Source: Chryseobacterium jejuense (lineage in GTDB: Bacteria > Bacteroidota > Bacteroidia > Flavobacteriales > Weeksellaceae). Taken from it: a stretch of DNA of 39,051 bases. The DNA is taken from NCBI RefSeq assembly GCF_017877355.1, contig NZ_JAGIPR010000019.1:1-39051 (forward strand), written 5' to 3'. A model generated the notes under the pieces. The model was given only the letters and a program-made list of their open reading frames with translations. It did no database searches and was not told where the DNA came from. Both the position numbers and the translations under genes were made by a program. Numbering within the stretch: the stretch's first letter is position 1; every line of letters begins with the position of its first letter. Below, one piece after another: positions 1-7,944 of this stretch.

Positions 1-581
1 TTCCCGAAGTAGGCGACCAGGTAATGGTGAACTTTGTCCACAGCCATCCTGACCGTCCATTTGTAATGGGAGGAATGTTCCATGGTGGAGTTGGTTTAGG
101 AGGAGGAGCAGACAACCGTGTAAAATCTATTCAAACCAGAAGCGGACATAGAATTGTTTTCACAGAAGATGAAAGTATCATCATCACAGATAAAAGCGGT
201 AACGAGATCCATCTGGATACTACGGGAAGCAACATCAATATCACTGCACCGGAAACCATGACGCTGAACTGTAAGAATATGAACATTAATGTAGGTGAAA
301 ACATGACTACAACGGTGGGAATGAATAAATCTGACAGTATAGGGCTGAACAATACTGAGAGTGTTGGAGCTATGAAACTGACTTCTGTAATTGGAAATGC
401 AAGCACATTTATCACCGGAAAACTTACCGAGATTATTGAAGGTGATGTACATAGTGAAACCAAGAAAGAGCGAAATGAGGTGAGTGAAAAAGATATGAAT
501 ATCCAATCCGGAAAATTCGTTCATAAACACGCACAGGCAGAAGTACAAAACAATAGCGGCGAGAAATCAAAAGCCCACTAA
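1..581 (+). CDS. tssI: VgrG spike protein (TssI), C-terminal part only
   Basis: This is the 3' end of a VgrG, the trimeric spike at the tip of the T6SS tube. The reading frame is open from the window edge (first full codon at position 3), so the start lies outside. The first residues visible, PEVGDQVMVNFVHSHPDRPF, and the following MGGMFHGG are nearly the same as in the complete VgrG at 12509-14695 and mark the end of the OB-fold (gp5-like) domain. The remaining 150 residues are rich in short polar repeats with Asn, Thr, Gly and Ser (for example NMNINVGENMTTTVG), as expected for the gp5-type beta-helix needle. The last 30 residues are charged (ending KSKAH) and could be the docking site for the toxin encoded 3 bp downstream; that is inference. 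This tail differs completely from that of the second VgrG. Confidence 0.93.
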   Translation, partial: PEVGDQVMVNFVHSHPDRPFVMGGMFHGGVGLGGGADNRVKSIQTRSGHRIVFTEDESIIITDKSGNEIHLDTTGSNINITAPETMTLNCKNMNINVGENMTTTVGMNKSDSIGLNNTESVGAMKLTSVIGNASTFITGKLTEIIEGDVHSETKKERNEVSEKDMNIQSGKFVHKHAQAEVQNNSGEKSKAH

Positions 582-584
582 GCC

Positions 585-1949
585 ATGAGCAGAACGAGAA
601 TTGTAAAAGGTACTTATACCAAGATTTCTCAGGAAGGTCATAGCATGTATTCTAACGAGAATATTATCACCACCGCCAGAGCTGCCATTACTGAAACCGG
701 GGTCAGTGATGGGTTAAGTTTTGGAAACCCATCAAAACCATCTGCCGGAAAAGTGGTGGCTAAATGTATGGTGAAATTCAGACCTCATGATAAGTATAAA
801 GATAATCCTGATTTTGGCTTTGACTGGCTAAGAGAAGGCGATTCAGGACAGTTGGGAGATAACTGGTTCGGAACGATCATGGGAAAATATTATGAGGCTG
901 ATAATGTTACAGTTTTTAAAAATGGGAACAGCTGGAATACCAATTTCCACAAAGATCCCAATATGTATGATAAAAAGCTGAAAAGCTACAAAAGTCTTTC
1001 CATTTCCTGGAAGAAAGTCAATAAAACACCTTACCTGTATCCAATACCGGTTCTGACATTACTGAAAGGAAAATCAGCATTGTTAACCCTTAAAATTGAA
1101 ATTAAAGAAAAACCTCAAAAGCTAACTTTTGAGTTCAAAGATAAAGAAGCAGAAAAATATCTGTCATTAAACCTCAAAGAGATCGGAGTGATTAAAGTAG
1201 GGAAGTATGACAAATCCAATTATCTGAAAATAGCCTGTAAGGAACAGTTTTCCAAAGAGCAGATACTGTATGTAAAAGCAGATGGAGAAATCTGTGGTGC
1301 ATTAATCATTCATCCTAATTCAGCGGCTCATGTCAAAAAGATTTCTGCTCTTTTTATTTCCGTAAAAACTGATATTAATGATGTCATTAAAGTGGGAAAA
1401 CCAAAACCGGGCAGTCAGCAGTATTTTACAGAATGCCTGAATCAGGCGTTGGTATCTCCAACTATTCAGAATTCTTTCTCTATTGACTGTACGGGGAATC
1501 TTCTGTATAATGCATTCAGATTCAAGTTTTGTAAAAAGATTGATGGAAAGTATTATATAAACAACTCTAGTGGCTTAAGAGACTACCTGGAAGAGAAATT
1601 CCGGGATAAATATGGCAGTCAGTATGATTCGTATTTCAAAGTCTTTTTTATAGAAGATATATATCCCGGGTGGAAGAATGGTAAGATTTCTTCATACACT
1701 AATGGCTTTTCATTTTTTAATACCACTTTTACGGTTCAGTTCTATACCCATTCAAAAGAAACGGTTGCCCATGAATTAATGCATGCATTAGGATTGCCTC
1801 ATACTTTTGATGGAAATGTTCCCGCCAAATATACCTATGAAGCTTATAAAACAAATAATCTTATGGACTATTGTCATCATATACAAATCCCAAGAATAAG
1901 TGTTTTTAAATGGCAATGGAAAGTGTTGAATTCTAAAATTATGCTGTAA
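585..1949 (+). CDS. Candidate T6SS effector, metzincin-like zinc metalloprotease
   Basis: A 454-residue protein starting 3 bp after the VgrG stop, so co-transcribed and probably co-delivered. Residues 1-50 (MSRTRIVKGTYTKISQEGHS...) are almost identical to the start of the lipase at 2666-4444, although the rest of the two proteins is unrelated. A middle region holds a FGFDWLREGD motif near residue 85, which I associate from memory with Bacteroidetes T6SS-linked proteins. The C-terminal third is a protease domain: H396-E-x-x-H400-x-x-G403-x-x-H406 is the extended zinc-binding motif of metzincins, with E397 as general base, and NLMDY around M427 fits the Met-turn. No signal peptide is visible, as expected for a T6SS cargo. 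The substrate is unknown. The protease motif is seen directly; the effector role is inferred from position and from the shared start. Confidence 0.85.
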   Translation: MSRTRIVKGTYTKISQEGHSMYSNENIITTARAAITETGVSDGLSFGNPSKPSAGKVVAKCMVKFRPHDKYKDNPDFGFDWLREGDSGQLGDNWFGTIMGKYYEADNVTVFKNGNSWNTNFHKDPNMYDKKLKSYKSLSISWKKVNKTPYLYPIPVLTLLKGKSALLTLKIEIKEKPQKLTFEFKDKEAEKYLSLNLKEIGVIKVGKYDKSNYLKIACKEQFSKEQILYVKADGEICGALIIHPNSAAHVKKISALFISVKTDINDVIKVGKPKPGSQQYFTECLNQALVSPTIQNSFSIDCTGNLLYNAFRFKFCKKIDGKYYINNSSGLRDYLEEKFRDKYGSQYDSYFKVFFIEDIYPGWKNGKISSYTNGFSFFNTTFTVQFYTHSKETVAHELMHALGLPHTFDGNVPAKYTYEAYKTNNLMDYCHHIQIPRISVFKWQWKVLNSKIML

Positions 1950-2626
1950 TGAAAAAATTATTAATTTACCTTTCCATATTATGTTTTGTAATATGTACCT
2001 GCCAGTCTAAAAAAGAAGAGGCTCATAAAAATAATAAAACGAGTACCATGGTTGAAAAATTTGATTTTGCTTTATTTAAAAAATATCAGGAAAGCAACGG
2101 AACATTGGAGCTGAAAAATGGATACACTGTTTTATCTATGTCTGCTCCGGAAAAGGATGAAGCAGGAACTTTGGAAGAATTACTTCCTAAACCATCATTC
2201 CTGTATGTTTACAAAGAGTTTTATCCTAACGGGAATCTTAATAAAAAAGAAACCAGAATCAGTGAAACTGTGAAAGTAGAAAAATCCGAATACTATGACA
2301 AAAACGGAAATCTTGAAAAAACGGTAGATGAAGATCAAAACTATGGCAAGATCAAGTACCAGGATGTATTGAACTTTCTTGATAAAAAAGGATACATTAA
2401 CCTTAAAACAGGAGCAGGAAGGCTAAATGATGACGGAACCAATAAATATGATATTGTATACGACCAGGATATCCCTGTTTGGAATATTATGATTATGCAG
2501 GGAAAAAGACTTTCAGAAAAAGAGCTGATGGAAATCATGAAAACCTCTCCTGGTGAACCTAGTGCCTGGAAACCTGTTGTTTATCAGATGGATGCCAATA
2601 CCGGTAAAATCATCAGTGAAAAATAA
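1949..2626 (+). CDS. Lipoprotein, candidate immunity to the metalloprotease
   Basis: A 225-residue protein with a lipoprotein signal peptide: a hydrophobic segment at residues 4-16 and a lipid-anchoring Cys at about residue 18 (VICTC-QSKK). It is therefore predicted to sit in the envelope. Its start codon overlaps the stop of the metalloprotease gene by one base (TAATG), which signals translational coupling. Residues 70-125 contain short Tyr/Asn/Gly repeats of the type YPNGNL and YDKNGNL, resembling MORN/YwqK-like repeats; the rest is not recognised. An envelope protein coupled to a toxin is the usual layout of a T6SS immunity gene, so immunity is a reasonable inference, but no immunity family is recognised in the sequence. 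Confidence 0.75.
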   Translation: MKKLLIYLSILCFVICTCQSKKEEAHKNNKTSTMVEKFDFALFKKYQESNGTLELKNGYTVLSMSAPEKDEAGTLEELLPKPSFLYVYKEFYPNGNLNKKETRISETVKVEKSEYYDKNGNLEKTVDEDQNYGKIKYQDVLNFLDKKGYINLKTGAGRLNDDGTNKYDIVYDQDIPVWNIMIMQGKRLSEKELMEIMKTSPGEPSAWKPVVYQMDANTGKIISEK

Positions 2627-2665
2627 TAATTGAGATCATTACAGAAATTTTAATGCCAGTAAACT

Positions 2666-4444
2666 ATGAGTAGGACGAGAATTGTAAAAGGTACTTATAC
2701 CAAAATATCTCAGGAGGGGCACAGTATGTATTCCAGGGAAAACATTATTACTTCTGCCGGAGAATCCGTAACTGAGACAGGGGTAGAAAAAGGGGTAAAA
2801 TATGGAGACCCCAAAGATTCCCCTAAAAGAGAAGGAAGAATTATTGATATTCTTATGTTTGTCGCTGGAACTACAGACCCTGGAAATACTGAAGGAACGA
2901 AACATAAGGCCAATACAAGCTATTGGAAATATATTGATGAAAAGACCAAAGAAGAAACAAAGGAAAGTTTAAATAATTTATGGAATAAAATCAAGGAACT
3001 TAAACCTCAATTTAATGATTTAAATATCGAAGGAGATTTTTTCAGTTGGTCTGGTGACAATGATACCAAGGAAAGAATCAAAGCTTCTGAGAGATTATTT
3101 GATCTGCTGTTAAGAATGTATCCTGGCTGGAAAAATCAGGAGGTACATTTGCATCTCATTGGTCATTCACATGGTGGTAACGTCATTAATCAGTTTACAG
3201 AGCTTATCTCCAGTAAGGATATGATTGCAAAATCCAGTATTTTGAAACCTCGTAAGATTACAGAATTCCCTAAAGAGTGGAAAGTTAAAAGTATTACGTA
3301 TTTATCAACTCCTTTTTTCCAGAAAAAACATCAGTTGAATCATGGAAAATTACATAAAAACTGTAAGATCATTAACGTTCATAATGAGTATGATCTGACC
3401 CAACAATTGATTGCAGACTTCAGTTTGACCAATTTAGAAGGCTTATTGAAGTCTTTTCAAGTGAATAAATTTAAAAAAGGTATAGAAACATTGAAAGATG
3501 TAGATAAAGATACTATTTTAACTTATCTTAAGGGGATAGGTCTTCCCAATAGCCATAAGAAAAGAGCAATTCCGGCATGGAAAGAAATGGCAAAAGCTTT
3601 TTTGGGAATGAATATGATTACGAGAGAGTTTATCAACTATATTAACTCTCTAAAAATTGAAAATTCTAACCTGCAAAAAGAAAAAGATTCGTTTGTTAGC
3701 CTTTTAAATAGTCTTCTGCGATGGACCTATGATGTGTATAATAATTACAATGCAGGCATAGCAAAAGGGCATGATAAAGTAACATGGGCACAAAATTTAA
3801 ATCTGACACAGGGGCTGAGTGTTTTAAATATTTTGTTTGACATTAAAAGCAGTCCAAAGGATAGTTATCTCTTAAACTTATTAGCAGGTTTATTTGGAGA
3901 AAATAAAGGAATCACTGATAGTATTGATGAAACATCCTGGACGCCTAAAAAGCAAACCAAAGCACTGTCCATTATAGATGTACCTATATTTGAAAGCGAT
4001 CCCTATAATTCCAGAAATAAAAGAAAAGAATTTGATGCTTTTTTAAAAGGAGCACAAGGTGCAGTACAGGCCCGGGAGCTGGAAGATTTGCTGATGAGGT
4101 TATTTAGCCAGTTTATTAAACCTTCTATGTTGGCTTTGATAGTAATCACAATTGATCAAGTACTTGAACCTTTGGTTTTTGGAAAATTAGATACAGAAAT
4201 TACAAAGTTGAGAAAGAATTTGGAAGTGTATTCGAAATTTGTAGGTAAATACCATGCTTATTTGGTGACTTCAAAAGATGAAGAGGCATTCGCCAAAGAC
4301 ATTATGAAAGCGCCGGGATCTCTTTCCTATCTGGCTATGGCATCCCATAGTTTAAGTCATACCCAATTATGGAAAAAAGTGGAAGATAGTTTAAAAGACG
4401 TATTCAGTTCAGGAAAAAATCCAGGATATAGAAAGAAAGTATGA
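2666..4444 (+). CDS. Candidate T6SS effector, alpha/beta-hydrolase lipase/esterase
   Basis: A 592-residue protein. The first 50 residues match the start of the metalloprotease at 585 (identical over the first 23 residues), then the sequences part. Residues 160-172 read HLHLIGHSHGGN: G166-H-S168-H-G170 is the GxSxG nucleophile elbow of alpha/beta-hydrolases, typical of lipases and of T6SS phospholipase effectors (Tle families). A strand before it contains IDILMFVAGTTDP, which may form the oxyanion-hole region. The catalytic Asp and His cannot be fixed by eye. The C-terminal 350 residues are mostly helical, contain a hydrophobic stretch near residue 490 (LALIVITIDQVL), and are not recognised. 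There is no signal peptide. The gene ends in a 4-bp ATGA overlap with a small membrane protein. Membrane phospholipids are the likely target, by analogy. Confidence 0.82.
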   Translation: MSRTRIVKGTYTKISQEGHSMYSRENIITSAGESVTETGVEKGVKYGDPKDSPKREGRIIDILMFVAGTTDPGNTEGTKHKANTSYWKYIDEKTKEETKESLNNLWNKIKELKPQFNDLNIEGDFFSWSGDNDTKERIKASERLFDLLLRMYPGWKNQEVHLHLIGHSHGGNVINQFTELISSKDMIAKSSILKPRKITEFPKEWKVKSITYLSTPFFQKKHQLNHGKLHKNCKIINVHNEYDLTQQLIADFSLTNLEGLLKSFQVNKFKKGIETLKDVDKDTILTYLKGIGLPNSHKKRAIPAWKEMAKAFLGMNMITREFINYINSLKIENSNLQKEKDSFVSLLNSLLRWTYDVYNNYNAGIAKGHDKVTWAQNLNLTQGLSVLNILFDIKSSPKDSYLLNLLAGLFGENKGITDSIDETSWTPKKQTKALSIIDVPIFESDPYNSRNKRKEFDAFLKGAQGAVQARELEDLLMRLFSQFIKPSMLALIVITIDQVLEPLVFGKLDTEITKLRKNLEVYSKFVGKYHAYLVTSKDEEAFAKDIMKAPGSLSYLAMASHSLSHTQLWKKVEDSLKDVFSSGKNPGYRKKV

Positions 4445-4782
4445 AAAATATAACGCAAGTCATTGGCAAAACGCTACTCGTTTTTTTACTGTCAAATGTA
4501 ATGGTAACTGTTTATTTTATATATAGTTATAGTAGTATCATTGAATCTGTTAATGTAGAACTCATTGTAAAAATAATAAAGCAGTTTGGTTTGATTATAA
4601 GTATCCCCACTACTATTTTATTTGTTCTTATGGATATGATTCTCATAAAAATAATTAAAAATATCTGGGCTTTATATTTGATCCGGATTATTGCTTTTTT
4701 AGGATTACTTTATATAATGTGTCTGATTTTTTCTGTTTATATTATAACCAGTGCTTTAATAGATAATCCTTTGGCTAAATAA
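4441..4782 (+). CDS. Small three-TM membrane protein, candidate lipase immunity
   Basis: A 113-residue, very hydrophobic protein with about three membrane helices (residues 10-33, 48-70 and 76-104) and almost no soluble part. The start overlaps the lipase stop (ATGA), so translation of the two is coupled. An inner-membrane protein coupled to a predicted membrane-damaging toxin is typical of an immunity partner, but no known family is recognised and the role is inferred from position only. A holin-like or delivery helper role is an alternative. Confidence 0.65.
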   Translation: MKNITQVIGKTLLVFLLSNVMVTVYFIYSYSSIIESVNVELIVKIIKQFGLIISIPTTILFVLMDMILIKIIKNIWALYLIRIIAFLGLLYIMCLIFSVYIITSALIDNPLAK

Positions 4783-4822
4783 ATTTTACTGACAAAGTCT
4801 TATTGATCAATAAAAATAAAAA

Positions 4823-5425
4823 ATGAAAAAAATATCATCATCCATTGTTATATTCATTCTCTTGTTCAATGTTAATTTATATTCACAGAATGTTAATAAA
4901 AACAATTTTACATCTCTGATACAGGAAGAAGTGGGGGATCTGAATAATGATAAATGCAATGACAGGATTATGGTAGAAATGGATATAACGGATAAGACGC
5001 AACCATCGAGATTGCAAATATTTCTCTCACAACCCAATAAGAAACTTCAACTGGTTGTTTCTTCTACGAAACTTATTGAGGGGCAATACCCTAGCCGTAA
5101 AAATGGAGAATATAGTGGCAATAATGTTCCGGATTTTTTTATTGAAAATGGAAAATTAATAATGCTTACTGATATTGATCACCGGAAAAGCAGCTATGAA
5201 TTCAGACTGAATAAAAATAATTTTGAATTGGTAAAAATATCACGGGTAATATGGGATGGAAAAGATACGACCTTTGAAACTGAAATTAACTTATTAGCAG
5301 GAACTAAATTAGAATTTGAGCAAGACTTTGGTCCAGATAAAAAAAACATAAGGAAAAAAGCAATAAAAATTAATTCTTTACCAAAAATCCAGGATTTAAG
5401 TTTTTCTGATTTGGAAAAATTTTAA
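4823..5425 (+). CDS. Exported protein of unknown function in the effector cluster
   Basis: A 200-residue protein with a clear signal peptide (KKISSS followed by hydrophobic residues 7-18, probable cleavage after LYSQ near residue 22), so it is predicted to be periplasmic. Just after it comes EEVGDLNNDKCNDRIMVEMD, a calcium-binding-like segment of the FG-GAP/VCBS type (DxNxDxxxD). The rest is a beta-rich domain with no family I recognise. It is 40 bp behind the small membrane protein and in the same direction. A second, periplasmic immunity protein for the lipase, or for the lost toxin whose remnant follows, is plausible but unproven. Confidence 0.62.
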   Translation: MKKISSSIVIFILLFNVNLYSQNVNKNNFTSLIQEEVGDLNNDKCNDRIMVEMDITDKTQPSRLQIFLSQPNKKLQLVVSSTKLIEGQYPSRKNGEYSGNNVPDFFIENGKLIMLTDIDHRKSSYEFRLNKNNFELVKISRVIWDGKDTTFETEINLLAGTKLEFEQDFGPDKKNIRKKAIKINSLPKIQDLSFSDLEKF

Positions 5426-5459
5426 AACTTCTGATCTAATCTGTAATTTGTATTTATTT

Positions 5460-5615
5460 TGGAAAGCCACTGGAGTGCAATTCTTTCATCCGGGATATGT
5501 AGTTGATGTTAAACAATACAACGCAGAGCTGGTAACGGCAAAAGATGAAAAAGAATCAAGGATATGATGAAGCGACCGGGAACAGTACCTTCCCTTCAAA
5601 AGCTTAATAAAAAAC
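5460..5615 (+). pseudogene. Frameshifted tail of a second lipase-type effector
   Basis: Translating from 5460 gives a segment ending in YNAELVTAKDEKE and then a stop; shifting frame near 5556 continues with KDMMKRPGT. This lines up with the tail of the intact lipase, YHAYLVTSKDE...KDIMKAPGS (around 4254-4320), sharing Y-x-A-x-LVT-x-KDE and KD-x-MK-x-PG in the same order. It is best read as the eroded 3' end of a duplicated lipase effector. The lipoprotein gene begins directly behind it, in the position an immunity gene would have. The similarity is seen directly in the sequence; the exact ends are uncertain. Confidence 0.65.
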
Positions 5616-5618
5616 TAA

Positions 5619-6887
5619 ATGACTATTTCCAATTCAAAAACTATTCTGTTAATAGGATTTATTTTCATATGTTTTAGCCTGGTTATCGGTTGCTATTCAG
5701 GTGATCCGAAGAGGGAAGAGAACAATAGAGAGGTAGAAATATTTAATGAGACAGAACTTTATCCGGATCAGAGAACAGCTTATTCTAAAAAAGGAAATAG
5801 CATTCTATTTTATTCCCCAACTTCAGATCATAGCCTATATTTAACAGCCGACCTGGATAAACATATCCTTACCCTAAAGGACCCGGAAGCAATGAATCTT
5901 GCAGGATTATTAAAAATCAATGATTTCAAATATATTGTACCCAAAAAATATGCAGATTTTCACAAATTTGCACTCGGAGCAGCGGGAACAGGCGGTGGAG
6001 AATTTTTTACCCATATAGAATTGAATAACCTGGGGCTCATCAAAACCATGGAAATAGATGTTCCGGAAGGTAAAAACAAATATCTGTATCAGTATAACAA
6101 ATATGGGCAGCTTTTGAAACTAGCTAAAGAAAGAATGTTGCTAAATAAAGTTTTGTTGGAAAATAGGTATGATGAAAAATCAAGATTGATTTTCAGAAAG
6201 CAGGACGATGAAAATTTTAAATCAGAGATAACTTGGGTGTATGATAAAAATGGCTATATACAGAAAGAAAATGCCTGGGAGAAAGAAATAGCTCCCAATG
6301 GAAACGTAATCAAAGATGAAACAAAAATATTTTTCTATGAGTACAACAACCTGGGACAATTGATAAAAAAGTATACTCAAAACCGGAATGATGTGATTGA
6401 ATATACTTATAACAATGAACATAAGCTGCTAAGTACCCTTGAGTATTCAGGCACTATAGACAAGGATCATCCTGAAAAGATCATCAACCATTTTCTTAAA
6501 AAAACATACACCTATCTTAAAGAGGAGGTAGTTGAAGCAATAAGCTATGAATATAAAATTACAGATTCCACTGTTTTAATTAACGGAAAATGGGCAACAA
6601 TGTCCATTGAAGAACAAAAGAAGCAGGCATGGGATAAACTGAAAGATCAGTCCGCAATTCCTTTACAAATTATTGAAACAGAATACTCTTACCAGCCTTC
6701 GGAAATCAATATTGTGGCTCATGAATATAGCATTTATAGTAATTACAACGGACAAAAGGGACAAAGCAAGCTGCTTATTGCATCAGATTCCATGAAGTAC
6801 AAATTTGATCGTGGTGGTCGGATTATTAAAAAAGAAAACTATAATGCTGATACAAAGGAAATGGATGCTCAGGAAATTTTCTACTAA
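5619..6887 (+). CDS. Lipoprotein with YD/MORN-like repeats, candidate immunity
   Basis: A 422-residue lipoprotein: hydrophobic segment at residues 8-23, then a lipobox with Cys at about residue 25 (LVIGC-YSGD). The mature part contains repeated units such as YNKYGQL, YDKNGYI and YNNLGQL (residues 160-270), a YD-repeat/MORN-like beta-strand pattern often found in Bacteroidetes envelope proteins. It directly follows the remnant of a lost lipase effector, so it may be the surviving immunity gene of that cassette. Function is not otherwise recognisable. The 114-bp gap after it shows no clear terminator. Confidence 0.65.
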   Translation: MTISNSKTILLIGFIFICFSLVIGCYSGDPKREENNREVEIFNETELYPDQRTAYSKKGNSILFYSPTSDHSLYLTADLDKHILTLKDPEAMNLAGLLKINDFKYIVPKKYADFHKFALGAAGTGGGEFFTHIELNNLGLIKTMEIDVPEGKNKYLYQYNKYGQLLKLAKERMLLNKVLLENRYDEKSRLIFRKQDDENFKSEITWVYDKNGYIQKENAWEKEIAPNGNVIKDETKIFFYEYNNLGQLIKKYTQNRNDVIEYTYNNEHKLLSTLEYSGTIDKDHPEKIINHFLKKTYTYLKEEVVEAISYEYKITDSTVLINGKWATMSIEEQKKQAWDKLKDQSAIPLQIIETEYSYQPSEINIVAHEYSIYSNYNGQKGQSKLLIASDSMKYKFDRGGRIIKKENYNADTKEMDAQEIFY

Positions 6888-7001
6888 AATATGGGATTAT
6901 TACGGATTATTTTGTAATAAAAATATTGGTTATATTGTACCACTCATAAAGGAGATCCATTATCTTCACAAATAAAAACCATGTTATCAAATTAAACACT
7001 A

Positions 7002-7673
7002 ATGAACAAAATCACAGATCATTTTAAATACTTTTCAAAACTATCCGCTGTTTTTATCTTCAGCTTATTTAAAATTTATACCATAGGAATCCTTTCAACG
7101 GTTATTACATTTTCTTTGGGAATCTATATAATGGCCGAAAGTTTAGGCTCATCATTAGGACACAGTGGGGCACTTGCATTTCTGTTGGTAACAGTAATGG
7201 CCAAACCTTTGTCTGCTGGGCTTTTTTATCTGTTAATGATTGCAGCTCCCTTTTGCATTGCTATTTTCTCCACGAAGTATGGGATGTCAAGAATCATCAG
7301 CAGACTTGTTCAGGATCATTCCAAAACAATTTTAGTTCCATTTATTGATAAAGTGGTTGGCAAAATTAAAAACAACCAGCCCGTGGTTGTACGCAACAGT
7401 GCAGATTATGCATTGGCAAAAGTAAGGCTGGTGAATGAATTTAAAAACAGCTCAGAAAATAAAATCCTTAAGCGTGTTTTAGGATATGCTTTGAACAAAG
7501 TAAAATTTGATGAACTGAATTTAGAAGATGAAAATGTAGACTTTTATGACATCATCAAAACCACACTGGTTGAAAAATTACACGAACTGGCAGAACCTTC
7601 AGCCATGATTTTTTATATCTATATCGGACTTCAGTGGGTAAGCCTGATCCTGCTATATTTTCTGGATATATAA
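7002..7673 (+). CDS. Membrane protein of unknown function
   Basis: A 223-residue protein with hydrophobic helices around residues 15-45 and 55-90, a soluble middle of about 100 residues (charged, helical, containing IIKTTLVEKLHEL), and a final helix at about 200-222. I do not recognise the family. It lies between the effector/immunity block and tssH on the same strand, so it could be a further immunity protein or an accessory T6SS membrane protein. The 271 bp between it and tssH contain no convincing gene; an AT-rich stretch near 7800-7825 could hold the tssH promoter, but I see no exact TAnnTTTG match. Confidence 0.6.
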   Translation: MNKITDHFKYFSKLSAVFIFSLFKIYTIGILSTVITFSLGIYIMAESLGSSLGHSGALAFLLVTVMAKPLSAGLFYLLMIAAPFCIAIFSTKYGMSRIISRLVQDHSKTILVPFIDKVVGKIKNNQPVVVRNSADYALAKVRLVNEFKNSSENKILKRVLGYALNKVKFDELNLEDENVDFYDIIKTTLVEKLHELAEPSAMIFYIYIGLQWVSLILLYFLDI

Positions 7674-7944
7674 GGAAAACCAAGCTCTGGAGAAAGAAAT
7701 ACGGGATTTTATGATCTATTTAAAAAAGGAGAAAGGATAAAAAAGAACCGTTATTACTTCTCTAATTGAAGAATTAACTATCTTTATCATATTTAGAATA
7801 AAATATTTAATTTTAGCAAAATAAAAGAACCGCTTTTGATTTCTGAATCATCAGCAATAAAAAGTACAGGTTTACAAAAGAACATCAAATCATCTGGAAA
7901 TAATAGTAAACAGAACGCAAATATTAATATAAGAAAAATTATAA

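Noticed and set aside
7674..7740. Short open stretch after the 7002-7673 gene that reads NQALEKEIRDFMIYLKKEKG in one frame
   Set aside because: It has no start codon, and another frame is open too; too short to call a gene remnant without a matching intact relative.
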